Source of the DNA: Henricia sp. BOLD:AAB3569
Lineage: Eukaryota; Echinodermata; Asteroidea; Spinulosida; Echinasteridae
Assembly (NCBI GenBank): GCA_037783545.1
Contig: JBBELK010001003.1
Coordinates: 22,848 to 86,847 of the forward strand
Reading direction: 5' to 3'
Length of the DNA stretch: 64,000 nucleotides
Shown: in pieces, positions 1 through 13,000 of the stretch
Layout: each line of letters starts with the position of its first letter
How positions within the stretch are numbered: the first letter of the stretch is position 1
Translations under genes and position numbers: made by a program
The notes under the pieces: generated by a model
Database searches by the model: none
Seen by the model: only the letters and a program-made list of their open reading frames with translations
What the model was told of the DNA's origin: nothing

Positions 1-593
1 TACTCCTGACTCGTGCGCATGCTCAGTCCTTCGGACTGTCGTTGACACGGCCCAGTTTGGGACGGGATTTTGGTCAAAGTGTGGTCCAAACGTCGGCAAA
101 TTTGGAGGTCGAAAAATGTTCCGACGAACTTCAAATTTTGCATGCTCCAAAGACTCTATATTGCGCACTTGTCCTAAAAAATTGACAGACTTTCGCCGGG
201 AAATGGCAGAGAAATTTCAGAGTTTAGAAAAAAAAGGGGTTGGCGCTTCCTGGATGCTCCCGCAACCTGTGGCTGTCTGTACACACCTCTTTGGTGTACT
301 CCTGACTCGTGCGCATGCTCAGTCCTTCGGACTGTCGTTGACACGGCCCAGTTTGGGACGGGATTTTGGTCAAAGTGTGGTCCAAACGTCGGCAAATTTG
401 GAGGTCGAAAAATGTTCCGACGAACTTCAAATTTTGCATGCTCCAAAGACTCTATATTGCGCACTTGTCCTAAACAATTGACAGACTTTCGCCGGGAAAT
501 GGCAGAGAAATTTCAGAGTTTAAAAAAAAAAGGGGGTTGGCGCTTCCTGGATGCTCCCGCAACCTGTGGCTGTCTGTACACACCTCTTTGGTG

Positions 594-873
594 TACTCCT
601 GACTCGTGCGCATGCTCAGTCCTTCGGACTGTCGTTGACACGGCCCAGTTTGGGACGGGATTTTGGTCAAAGTGTGGTTCAAACGTCGGCAAATGTTCCG
701 ACGAACTTCAAATTTTGCATGCTCCAAAGACTCTATATTGCGCACTTGTCCTAAAAAATTGACAGACATTCGCCGGGAAATGGCAGAGAAATTTCAGAGT
801 TTAGAAAAAAAAGGGGTTGGCGCTTCCTGGATGCCCCCGCAACCTGTGGCTGTCTGTACACACCTCTTTGGTG
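594..873 (+). repeat. Shortened monomer, 280 bp (16-bp deletion)
   Basis: The bases between two AAAT words in the CGTCGG/CCGACG loop are missing (junction at 691-694), so CGGCAAAT runs directly into GTTCCG. The monomer also has GTGGTTCAAAC instead of GTGGTCCAAAC. It follows a unit with TAAACAATTG instead of TAAAAAATTG (471-480). The same linked set recurs near 9.75, 20.1 and 34.8 kb. Confidence 0.92.
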
Positions 874-3800
874 TACTCCTGACTCGTGCGCATGCTCAGT
901 CCTTCGGACTGTCGTTGACACGGCCCAGTTTGGGACGGGATTTTTGTCAAAGTGTGGTCCAAACGTCGGCAAATTTGGAGGTCGAAAAATGTTCCGACGA
1001 ACTTCAAATTGTGCATGCTCCAAAGACTCTATATTGCGCACTTGTCCTAAAAAATTGACAGACTTTCGCCGGGAAATGGCAGAGAAATTTCAGAGTTTAG
1101 AAAAAAAGGGGTTGGCGCTTCCTGGTTGCTCCCGCAACCTGTGGCTGTCTGTACACACCTCTTTGGTGTACTCCTGACTCGTGCGCATGCTCAGTCCTTC
1201 GGACTGTCGTTGACACGGCCCAGTTTGGGACGGGATTTTGGTCAAAGTGTGGTCCAAACGTCGGCAAATTTGGAGGTCGAAAAATGTTCCGACGAACTTC
1301 AAATTTTGCATTCTCCAAAGACTCTATATTGCGCACTTGTCCTAAAAAATTGACAGACTTTCGCCGGGAAATGGCAGAGAAATTTCAGAGTTTAGAAAAA
1401 AAAGGGGTTGGCGCTTCCTGGATGCTCCCGCAACCTGTGGCTGTCTGTACACACCTCTTTGGTGTACTCCTGACTCGTGCGCATGCTCAGTCCTTCGGAC
1501 TGTCGTTGACACGGCCCAGTTTGGGACGGGATTTTGGTCAAAGTGTGGTCCAAACGTCGGCAAATTTGGAGGTCGAAAAATGTTCCGACGAACTTCAAAT
1601 TTTGCATGCTCCAAAGACTCTATATTGCGCACTTGTCCTAAAAAATTGACAGACTTTCGCCGCGAAATGGCAGAGAAATTTCAGAGTTTAGAAAAAAAAG
1701 GGGTTGGCGCTTCCTGGATGCTCCCGCAACCTGTGGCTGTCTGTACACACCTCTTTGGTGTACTCCTGACTCGTGCGCTTGCTCAGTCCTTCGGACTGTC
1801 GTTGACACGGCCCAGTTTGGGACGGGATTTTGGTCAAAGTGTGGTCCAAACGTCGGCAAATTTGGAGGTCGAAAAATGTTCCGACGAACTTCAAATTTTG
1901 CATGCTCCAAAGACTCTATATTGCGCACTTGTCCTAAAAAATTGACAGACTTTCGCCGGGAAATGGCAGAGAAATTTCAGAGTTTAGAAAAAAAAGGGGG
2001 TTGGCGCTTCCTGGTTGCTCCCGCAACCTGTGGCTGTCTGTACACATCTCTTTGGTGTACTCCTGACTCGTGCGCATGCTCAGTCCTTCGGACTGTCGTT
2101 GACACGGCCCAGTTTGGGACGGGATTTTGGTCAAAGTGTGGTCCAAACGTCGGCAAATTTGGAGGTCGAAAAATGTTCCAACGAACTTCAAATTTTGCAT
2201 GCTCCAAAGACTCTATATTGCGCACTTGTCCTAAAAAATTGACAGACTTTCGCCGGGAAATGGCAGAGAAATTTCAGAGTTTAGAAAAAAAAGGGGTTGG
2301 CGCTTCCTGGATGCTCCCGCAACCTGTGGCTGTCTGTACACACCTCTTTGGTGTACTCCTGACTCGTGCGCATGCTCAGTCCTTCGGACTGTCGTTGACA
2401 CGGCCCAGTTTGGGACGGGATTTTGGTCAAAGTGTGGTCCAAACGTCGGCAAATTTGGAGGTCGAAAAATGTTCCGACGAACTTCAAATTTTGCATGCTC
2501 CAAAGACTCTATATTGCGCACTTGTCCTAAAAAATTGACAGACTTTCGCCGGGAAATGGCAGAGAAATTTCAGAGTTTAGAAAAAAAAGGGGTTGGCGCT
2601 TCCTGGATGCTCCCGCAACCTGTGGCTGTCTGTACACACCTCTTTGGTGTACTCCTGACTCGTGCGCATGCTCAGTCCTTCGGACTGTCGTTGACACGGC
2701 CCAGTTTGGGACGGGATTTTGGTCAAAGTGTGGTCCAAACGTCGGCAAATTTGGAGGTCGAAAAATGTTCCGACGAACTTCAAATTTTGCATGCTCCAAA
2801 GACTCTATATTGCGCACTTGTCCTAAAAAATCGACAGACTTTCGCCGGGAAATGGCAGAGAAATTTCAGAGTTTAGAAAAAAAAGGGGTTGGCGCTTCCT
2901 GGTTGCTCCCGCAACCTGTGGCTGTCTGTACACATCTCTTTGGTGTACTCCTGACTCGTGCGCATGCTCAGTCCTTCGGACTGTCGTTGACACGGCCCAG
3001 TTTGGGACGGGATTTTGGTCAAAGTGTGGTCCAAACGTCGGCAAATTTGGAGGTCGAAAAATGTTCCGACGAACTTCAAATTTTGCATGCTCCAAAGACT
3101 CTATATTGCGCACTTGTCCTAAAAAATTGACAGACTTTCGCCGGGAAATGGCAGAGAAATTTCAGAGTTTAGAAAAAAAAAGGGGTTGGCGCTTCCTGGA
3201 TGCTCCCGCAACCTGTGGCTGTCTGTACACACCTCTTTGGTGTACTCCTGACTCGTGCGCATGCTCAGTCCTTCGGACTGTCGTTGACACGGCCCAGTTT
3301 GGGACGGGATTTTGGTCAAAGTGTGGTCCAAACGTCGGCAAATTTGGAGGTCGAAAAATGTTCCGACGAACTTCAAATTTTGCATGCTCCAAAGACTCTA
3401 TATTGCGCACTTGTCCTAAAAAATTGACAGACTTTCGCCGGGAAATGGCAGATAAATTTCAGAGTTTAGAAAAAAAGGGGTTGGCGCTTCCTGGATGCTC
3501 CCGCAACCTGTGGCTGTCTGTACACACCTCTTTGGTGTACTCCTGACTCGTGCGCTTGCTCAGTCCTTCGGACTGTCGTTGACACGGCCCAGTTTGGGAC
3601 GGGATTTTGGTCAAAGTGTGGTCCAAACGTCGGCAAATTTGGAGGTCGAAAAATGTTCCGACGAACTTCAAATTTTGCATGCTCCAAAGACTCTATATTG
3701 CGCACTTGTCCTAAAAAATTGACAGACTTTCGCCGGGAAATGGCAGAGAAATTTCAGAGTTTAGAAAAAAAAGGGGTTGGCGCTTCCTGGATGCTCCCGC

Positions 3801-5076
3801 AACCTGTGGCTGTCTGTACACACCTCTTTGGTGTACTCCTGACTCGTGCGCATGCTCAGTCCTTCGGACTGTCGTTGACACGTCCCAGTTTGGGACGGGA
3901 TTTTGGTCAAAGTGTGGTCCAAACGTCGGCAAATTTGGAGGTCGAAAAATGTTCCGACGATTTTCAAATTTTGCATGCTCCAAAGACTCTATATTGCGCA
4001 CTTGTCCTAAAAAATTGACAGACTTTCGCCGGGAAATGGCAGAGAAATTTCAGAGTTTAGAAAAAAAAGGGGTTGGCGCTTCCTGGTTGCTCCCGCAACC
4101 TGTGGCTGTCTGTACACATCTCTTTGGTGTACTCCTGACTCGTGCGCATGCTCAGTCCTTCGGACTGTCGTTGACACGGCCCAGTTTGGGACGGGATTTT
4201 GGTCAAAGTGTGGTCCAAACGTCGGCAAATTTGGAGGTCGAAAAATGTTCCGACGAACTTCAAATTTTGCATGCTCCAAAGACTCTATATTGCGCACTTG
4301 TCCTAAAAAATTGACAGACTTTCGCCGGGAAATGGCAGAGAAATTTCAGAGTTTAGAAAAAAAAGGGGTTGGCGCTTGCTGGATGCTCCCGCAACCTGTG
4401 GCTGTCTGTACACACCTCTTTGGTGTACTCCTGAGTCGTGCGCATGCTCAGTCCTTCGGACTGTCGTTGACACGGCCCAGTTTGGGACGGGATTTTGGTC
4501 AAAGTGTGGTCCAAACGTCGGCAAATTTGGAGGTCGAAAAATGTTCCGACGAACTTCAAATTTTGCATGCTCCAAAGACTCTATATTGCGCACTTGTCCT
4601 AAAAAATTGACAGACTTTCGCCGGGAAATGGCAGAGAAATTTCAGAGTTTAGAAAAAAAAGGGGTTGGCGCTTCCTGGATGCTCCCGCAACCTGTGGCTG
4701 TCTGTACACACCTCTTTGGTGTACTCCTGACTCGTGCGCATGCTCAGTCCTTCGGACTGTCGTTGACACGGCCCAGTTTGGGACGGGATTTTGGTCAAAG
4801 TGTGGTCCAAACGTCGGCAAATTTGGAGGTCGAAAAATGTTCCGACGAACTTCAAATTTTGCATGCTCCAAAGACTCTATATTGCGCACTTGTCCTAAAA
4901 AATTGACAGACTTTCGCCGGGAAATGGCAGAGAAATTTCAGAGTTTAGAAAAAAAAGGGGTTGGCGCTTCCTGGTTGCTCCCGCAACCTGTGGCTGTCTG
5001 TACACACCTCTTTGGTGTACTCCTGACTCGTGCGCATGCTCAGTCCTTCGGACTGTCGTTGACACGGCCCAGTTTG

Positions 5077-8037
5077 TGACGGGATTTTGGTCAAAGTGTG
5101 GTCCAAACGTCGGCAAATTTGGAGGTCGAAAAATGTTCCGACGAACTTCAAATTTTGCATGCTCCAAAGACTCTATATTGCGCACTTGTCCTAAAAAATT
5201 GACAGACTTTCGCCTGGAAATGGCAGAGAAATTTCAGAGTTTAGAAAAAAAAGGGGTTGGCGCTTCCTGGATGCTCCCGCAACCTGTGGCTGTCTGTACA
5301 CACATCTTTGGTGTACTCCTGACTCGTGCGCATGCTCAGTCCTTCGGAATGTCGTTGACACGGCCCAGTTTGGGACGGGATTTTGGTCAAAGTGTGGTCC
5401 AAACGTCGGCAAATTTGGAGGTTGAAAAATGTTCCGACGAACTTCAAATTTTGCATGCTCCAAAGACTCTATATTGCGCACTTGTCCTAAAAAATTAACA
5501 GACTTTCGCCGGGAAATGGCAGAGAAATTTCAGAGTTTAGAAAAAAAAGGGGTTGGCGCTTCCTGGATGCTCCCGCAACCTGTGGCTGTCTGTACACACA
5601 TCTTTGGTGTACTCCTGACTCGTGCGCATGCTCAGTCCTTCGGAATGTCGTTGACACGGCCCAGTTTGGGACGGGATTTTGGTCAAAGTGTGGTCCAAAC
5701 GTCGGCAAATTTGGAGGTTGAAAAATGTTCCGACGAACTTCAAATTTTGCATGCTCCAAAGACTCTATATTGCGCACTTGTCCTAAAAAATTGACAGACT
5801 TTCGCCGGGAAATGGCAGAGAAATTTCAGAGTTTAGAAAAAAAAAGGGGTTGGCGCTTCCTGGTTGCTCCCGCAACCTGTGACTGTCTGTACACACCTCT
5901 TTGGTGTACTCCTGACTCGTGCGCATGCTCAGTCCTTCGGACTGTCGTTGACACGGCCCAGTTTGGGACGGGATTTTGGTCAAAGTGTGGTCCAAACGTC
6001 GGCAAATTTGGAGGTCGAAAAATGTTCCGACGAACTTCAAATTTTGCATGCTCCAAAGACTCTATATTGCGCACTTGTCCTAAAAAATTGACAGACTTTC
6101 GCCGGGAAATGGCAGAGAAATTTCAGAGTTTAGAAAAAGAAGGGGTTGGCGCTTCCTGGATGCTCCCGCAACCTGTGGCTGTCTGTACACACCTCTTTGG
6201 TGTACTCCTGACTCGTGCGCATGCTCAGTCCTTCGGACTGTCGTTGACACGGCCCAGTTTGGGACGGGATTTTGGTCAAAGTGTGGTCCAAACGTCGGCA
6301 AATTTGGAGGTCGAAAAATGTTCCGACGAACTTCAAATTTTGCATGCTCCAAAGACTCTATATTGCGCACTAGTCCTAAAAAATTGACAGACTTTCGCCG
6401 GGAAATGGCAGAGAAATTTCAGAGTTTAGAAAAAAAAGGGGTTGGCGCTTCCTGGATGCTCCCGCAACCTGTGGCTGTCTGTACACACCTCTTTGGTGTA
6501 CTCCTGACTCGTGCGCATGCTCAGTCCTTCGGACTGTCGTTGACACGGCCCAGTTTGTGACGGGATTTTGGTCAAAGTGTGGTCCAAACGTCGGCAAATT
6601 TGGATGTCGAAAAATGTTCCGACGAACTTCAAATTTTGCATGCTCCAAAGACTCTATATTGCGCACTTGTCCTAAAAAATTGACAGACTTTCGCCGGGAA
6701 ATGGCAGAGAAATTTCAGAGTTTAGAAAAAAAAGGGGTTGGCGCTTCCTGGATGCTCCCGCAACCTGTGGCTGTCTGTACACACATCTTTGGTGTACTCC
6801 TGACTCGTGCGCATGCTCAGTCCTTCGGAATGTCGTTGACACGGCCCAGTTTGGGACGGGATTTTGGTCAAAGTGTGGTCCAAACGTCGGCAAATTTGGA
6901 GGTTGAAAAATGTTCCGACGAACTTCAAATTTTGCATGCTCCAAAGACTCTATATTGCGCACTTGTCCTAAAAAATTAACAGACTTTCGCCGGGAAATGG
7001 CAGAGAAATTTCAGAGTTTAGAAAAAAAAGGGGTTGGCGCTTCCTGGATGCTCCCGCAACCTGTGGCTGTCTGTACACACATCTTTGGTGTACTCCTGAC
7101 TCGTGCGCATGCTCAGTCCTTCGGAATGTCGTTGACACGGCCCAGTTTGGGACGGGATTTTGGTCAAAGTGTGGTCCAAACGTCGGCAAATTTGGAGGTT
7201 GAAAAATGTTCCGACGAACTTCAAATTTTGCATGCTCCAAAGACTCTATATTGCGCACTTGTCCTAAAAAATTGACAGACTTTCGCCGGGAAATGGCAGA
7301 GAAATTTCAGAGTTTAGAAAAAAAAGGGGTTGGCGCTTCCTGGTTGCTCCCGCAACCTGTGACTGTCTGTACACACCTCTTTGGTGTACTCCTGACTCGT
7401 GCGCATGCTCAGTCCTTCGGACTGTCGTTGACACGGCCCAGTTTGGGACGGGATTTTGGTCAAAGTGTGGTCCAAACGTCGGCAAATTTGGAGGTCGAAA
7501 AATGTTCCGACGAACTTCAAATTTTGCATGCTCCAAAGACTCTATATTGCGCACTTGTCCTAAAAAATTGACAGACTTTCGCCGGGAAATGGCAGAGAAA
7601 TTTCAGAGTTTAGAAAAAGAAGGGGTTGGCGCTTCCTGGATGCTCCCGCAACCTGTGGCTGTCTGTACACACCTCTTTGGTGTACTCCTGACTCGTGCGC
7701 ATGCTCAGTCCTTCGGACTGTCGTTGACACGGCCCAGTTTGGGACGGGATTTTGGTCAAAGTGTGGTCCAAACGTCGGCAAATTTGGAGGTCGAAAAATG
7801 TTCCGACGAACTTCAAATTTTGCATGCTCCAAAGACTCTATATTGCGCACTTGTCCTAAAAAATTGACAGACTTTCGCCGGGAAATGGCAGAGAAATTTC
7901 AGAGTTTAGAAAAAAAGGGGGTTGGCGCTTCCTGGTTGCTCCCGCAACCTGTGGCTGTCTGTACACACCTCTTTGGTGTACTCCTGACTCGTGCGCATGC
8001 TCAGTCCTTCGGACTGTCGTTGACACGGCCCAGTTTG
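5077..8037 (+). repeat. Duplicated five-monomer block (offset 1481/1480)
   Basis: Rare variants occur in the same order in 5077-6557 and again in 6558 to about 8037: GTTTGTGAC (5077, 6558), CACACATCTTTGG (5304, 6785), CGGAATGTCG, AATTAACAG (5497, 6978), GTGACTGTC (5882, 7362) and AAAAAGAAGGGG (6139, 7619). The offset changes from 1481 to 1480 after an A9/A8 difference. This is a tandem duplication of five monomers; the exact edges are uncertain by up to a monomer. Confidence 0.9.
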
Positions 8038-9753
8038 GGACGGGATTTTGGTCAAAGTGTGGTCCAAACGTCGGAAAATTTGGAGGTCGAAAAATGTTCC
8101 GACGAACTTCAAATTTTGCATGCTCCAAAGACTCTATATTGCGCACTTGTCCTAAAAAATTGACAGACTTTCGCCGGGAAATGGCAGAGAAATTTCAGAG
8201 TTTAGAAAAAAAAGGGGTTGGCGCTTCCTGGATGCTCCCGCAACCTGTGGCTGTCTGTACACACCTCTTTGGTGTACTCCTGACTCGTGCGCATGCTCAG
8301 TCCTTCGGACTGTCGTTGACACGGCCCAGTTTGGGACGGGATTTTGGTCAAAGTGTGGTCCAAACGTCGGCAAATTTGGAGGTCGAAAACTGTTCCGACG
8401 AACTTCAAATTTTGCATGCTCCAAAGACTCTATATTGCGCACTTGTCCTAAAAAATTGACAGACTTTCGCCGGGAAATGGCAGAGAAATTTCAGAGTTTA
8501 GAAAAAAAAGGGGTTGGCGCTTCCTGGATGCTCCCGCAACCTGTGGCTGTCTGTACACACCTCTTTGGTGTACTCCTGACTCGTGCGCATGCTCAGTCCT
8601 TCGGACTGTCGTTGACACGGCCCAGTTTGGGACGGGATTTTGGTCAAAGTGTGGTCCAAACGTCGGCAAATTTGGAGGTCGAAAAATGTTCCGACGAACT
8701 TCAAATTTTGCATGCTCCAAAGACTCTATATTGCGCACTTGTCCTAAAAAATTGACAGACTTTCGCCGGGAAATGGCAGAAAAATTTCAGAGTTTAGAAA
8801 AAAAAAGGGGTTGGCGCTTCCTGGATGCTCCCGCAACCTGTGGCTGTCTGTACACACCTCTTTGGTGTACTCCTGACTCGTGCGCATGCTCAGTCCTTCG
8901 GACTGTCGTTGACACGGCCCAGTTTGGGACGGGATTTTGGTCAAAGTGTGGTCCAAACGTCGGCAAATTTGGAGGTCGAAAAATGTTCCGACGAACTTCA
9001 AATTTTGCATGCTCCAAAGACTCTATATTGCGCACTTGTCCTAAAAAATTGACAGACTTTCGCCGGGAAATGCAGAGAAATTTCAGAGTTTAGAAAAAAA
9101 GGGGTTGGCGCTTCCTGGATGCTCCCGCAACCTGTGGCTGTCTGTACACACCTCTTTGGTGTACTCCTGACTCGTGCGCATGCTCAGTCCTTCGGACTGT
9201 CGTTGACACGGCCCGGTTTGGGACGGGATTTTGGTCAAAGTGTGGTCCAAACGTCGGCAAATTTGGAGGTCGAAAAATGTTCCGACGAACTTCAAATTTT
9301 GCATGCTCCAAAGACTCTATATTGCGCACTTGTCCTAAAAAATTGACAGACTTTCGCCGGGAAATGGCAGAGAAATTTCAGAGTTTAGAAAAAAAAGGGG
9401 TTGGCGCTTCCTGGATGCTCCCGCAACCTGTGGCTGTCTGTACACACCTCTTTGGTGTACTCCTGACTCGTGCGCATGCTCAGTCCTTCGGACTGTCGTT
9501 GACACGGCCCAGTTTGGGACGGGATTTTGGTCAAAGTGTGGTCCAAACGTCGGCAAATTTGGAGGTCGAAAAATGTTCCGACGAACTTCAAATTTTGCAT
9601 GCTCCAAAGACTCTATATTGCGCACTTGTCCTAAACAATTGACAGACTTTCGCCGGGAAATGGCAGAGAAATTTCAGAGTTTAGAAAAAAAAGGGGTTGG
9701 CGCTTCCTGGATGCTCCCGCAACCTGTGGCTGTCTGTACACACCTCTTTGGTG

Positions 9754-10033
9754 TACTCCTGACTCGTGCGCATGCTCAGTCCTTCGGACTGTCGTCGACA
9801 CGGCCCAGTTTGGGACGGGATTTTGGTCAAAGTGTGGTTCAAACGTCGGCAAATGTTCCGACGAACTTCAAATGTTGCATGCTCCAAAGACTCTATATTG
9901 CGCACTTGTCCTAAAAAATTGACAGACTTTCGCCGGGAAATGGCAGAGAAATTTCAGAGTTTAGAAAAAAAAGGGGTTGGCGCTTCCTGGATGCTCCCGC
10001 AACCTGTGGCTGTCTGTACACACCTCTTTGGTG
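9754..10033 (+). repeat. Shortened monomer, 280 bp
   Basis: It has the same 16-bp deletion (junction 9851-9854) and GTGGTTCAAAC marker, plus GTCGAC (a SalI site) in place of GTTGAC and AAATGTTGC in place of AAATTTTGC. The preceding junction carries TAAACAATTG. It is matched in every one of these points by the unit at 20093. Confidence 0.92.
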
Positions 10034-13000
10034 TACTCCTGACTCGTGCGCATGCTCAGTCCTTCGGACTGTCGTTGACACGGCCCAGTTTGGGACGGGA
10101 TTTTGGTCAAAGTGTGGTCCAAACGTCGGCAAATTTGGAGGTCGAAAAATGTTCCGACGAACTTCAAATTTTGCATGCTCCAAAGACTCTATATTGCGCA
10201 CTTGTCCTAAAAAATTGACAGACTTTCGCCGGGAAATGGCAGAGAAATTTCAGAGTTTAGAAAAAAAAGGGGTTGGCGCTTCCTGGATGCTCCCGCAACC
10301 TGTGGCTGTCTGTACACACCTCTTTGGTGTACTCCTGACTCGTGCGCATGCTCAGTCCTTCGGACTGTCGTTGACACGGCCCAGTTTGGGACGGGATTTT
10401 GGTCAAAGTCTGGTCCAAACGTCGGCAAATTTGGAGGTCGAAAAATGTTCCGACGAACTTCAAATTTTGCATGCTCCAAAGACTCTATATTGCGCACTTG
10501 TCCTAAAAAATTGACAGACTTTCGCCGGGAAATGGCAGAGAAATTTCAGAGTTTAGAAAAAAAAGGGGGTTGGCGCTTCCTGGTTGCTCCCGCAACCTGT
10601 GGCTGTCTGTACACACCTCTTTGGTGTACTCCTGACTCGTGCGCATGCTCAGTCCTTCGGACTGTCGTTGACACGGCCCAGTTTGGGACGGGATTTTGGT
10701 CAAAGTGTGGTCCAAACGTCGGCAAATTTGGAGGTCGAAAAATGTTCCGACGAACTTCAAATTTTGCATGCTCCAAAGACTCTATATTGCGCACTTGTCC
10801 TAAAAAATTGACAGACTTTCGCCGGGAAATGGCAGAGAAATTTCAGAGTTTAGAAAAAAAAGGGGGTTGGCGCTTCCTGGTTGCTCCCGCAACCTGTGGC
10901 TGTCTGTACACACCTCTTTGGTGTACTCCTGACTCGTGCGCATGCTCAGTCCTTCGGACTGTCGTTGACACGGCCCAGTTTGGGACGGGATTTTGGTCAA
11001 AGTGTGGTCCAAACGTCGGCAAATTTGGAGGTCGAAAAATGTTCCGACGAACTTCAAATTTTGCATGCTCCAAAGACTCTATATTGCGCACTTGTCCTAA
11101 AAAATTGACAGACTTTCGCCGGGAAATGGCAGAGAAATTTCAGAGTTTAGAAAAAAAAGGGGTTGGCGCTTCCTGGATGCTCCCGCAACCTGTGGCTGTC
11201 TGTACACACCTCTTTGGTGTACTCCTGACTCGTGCGCATGCTCAGTCCTTCGGACTGTCGTTGACACGGCCCAGTTTGGGACGGGATTTTGGTCAAAGTG
11301 TGGTCCAAACGTCGGCAAATTTGGAGGTCGAAAAATGTTCCGACGAACTTCAAATTTTGCATGCTCCAAAGACTCTATATTGCGCACTTGTCCTAAAAAA
11401 TTGACAGACTTTCGCCGGGAAATGGCAGAAAAATTTCAGAGTTTAGAAAAAAAAGGGGTTGGCGCTTCCTGGATGCTCCCGCAACCTGTGGCTGTCTGTA
11501 CACACCTCTTTGGTGTACTCCTGACTCGTGCGCATGCTCAGTCCTTCGGACTGTCGTTGACACGGCCCAGTTTGGGACGGGATTTTGGTCAAAGTGTGGT
11601 CCAAACGTCGGCAAATTTGGAGGTTGAAAAATGTTCCGACGAACTTCAAATTTTGCATGCTCCAAAGACTCTATATTGCGCACTTGTCCTAAAAAATTGA
11701 CAGACTTTCGCCGGGAAATGCAGAGAAATTTCAGAGTTTAGAAAAAAAGTGGTTGGCGCTTCCTGGATGCTCCCGCAACCTGTGGCTGTCTGTACACACC
11801 TCTTTGGTGTACTCCTGACTCGTGCGCATGCTCAGTCCTTCGGACTGTCGTTGACACGGCCCAGTTTGGGACGGGATTTTGGTCAAAGTGTGGTCCAAAC
11901 GTCGGCAAATTTGGAGGTCGAAAAATGTTCCGACGAACTTCAAATTTTGCATGCTCCAAAGACTCTATATTGCGCACTTGTCCTAAAAAATTGACAGACT
12001 TTCGCCGGGAAATGGCAGAGAAATTTCAGAGTTTAGAAAAAAAGGGGTTGGCGCTTCCTGGATGCTCCCGCAACCTGTGGCTGTCTGTACACACCTCTTT
12101 GGTGTACTCCTGACTCGTGCGCATGCTCAGTCCTTCGGACTGTCGTTGACACGGCCCAGTTTGGGACGGGATTTTGGTCAAAGTGTGGTCCAAACGTCGG
12201 CAAATTTGGAGGTCGAAAAATGTTCCGACGAACTTCAAATTTTGCATGCTCCAAAGACTCTATATTGCGCACTTGTCCTAAAAAATTGACAGACTTTCGC
12301 CGGGAAATGGCAGAGAAATTTCAGAGTTTAGAAAAAAAAGGGGTTGGCGCTTCCTGGATGCTCCCGCAACCTGTGGCTGTCTGTACACACCTCTTTGGTG
12401 TACTCCTGACTCGTGCGCATGCTTAGTCCTTCGGACTGTCGTTGACACGGCCCAGTTTGGGACGGGATTTTGGTCAAAGTGTGGTCCAAACGTCGGCAAA
12501 TTTGGAGGTCGAAAAATGTTCCGACGAACTTCAAATTTTGCATGCTCCAAAGACTCTATATTGCGCACTTGTCCTAAAAAATTGACAGACTTTCGCCGGG
12601 AAATGGCAGAGAAATTTCAGAGTTTAGAAAAAAAAAGGGGTTGGCGCTTCCTGGATGCTCCCGCAACCTGTGGCTGTCTGTACACACCTCTTTGGTGTAC
12701 TCCTGACTCGTGCGCATGCTCAGTCCTTCGGACTGTCGTTGACACGGCCCAGTTTGGGACGGGATTTTGGTCAAAGTCTGGTCCAAACGTCGGCAAATTT
12801 GGAGGTCGAAAAATATTCCGACGAACTTCAAATTTTGCATGCTCCAAAGACTCTATATTGCGCACTTGTCCTAAAAAATTGACAGACTTTCGCCGGGAAA
12901 TGGCAGAGAAATTTCAGAGTTTAGAAAAAAAAGGGGTTGGCGCTTCCTGGTTGCTCCCGCAACCTGTGGCTGTCTGTACACACCTCTTTGGTGTACTCCT

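Noticed and set aside
116-481. Recurring 121-codon open frame (and 71-96-codon frames on the other strand) in almost every monomer
   Set aside because: They are longer than or overlap the monomer, occur on both strands over the same bases, shift frame each unit because 296 is not a multiple of three, and carry no recognisable domain. They follow from few stop codons in a tandem repeat, not from selection on protein.
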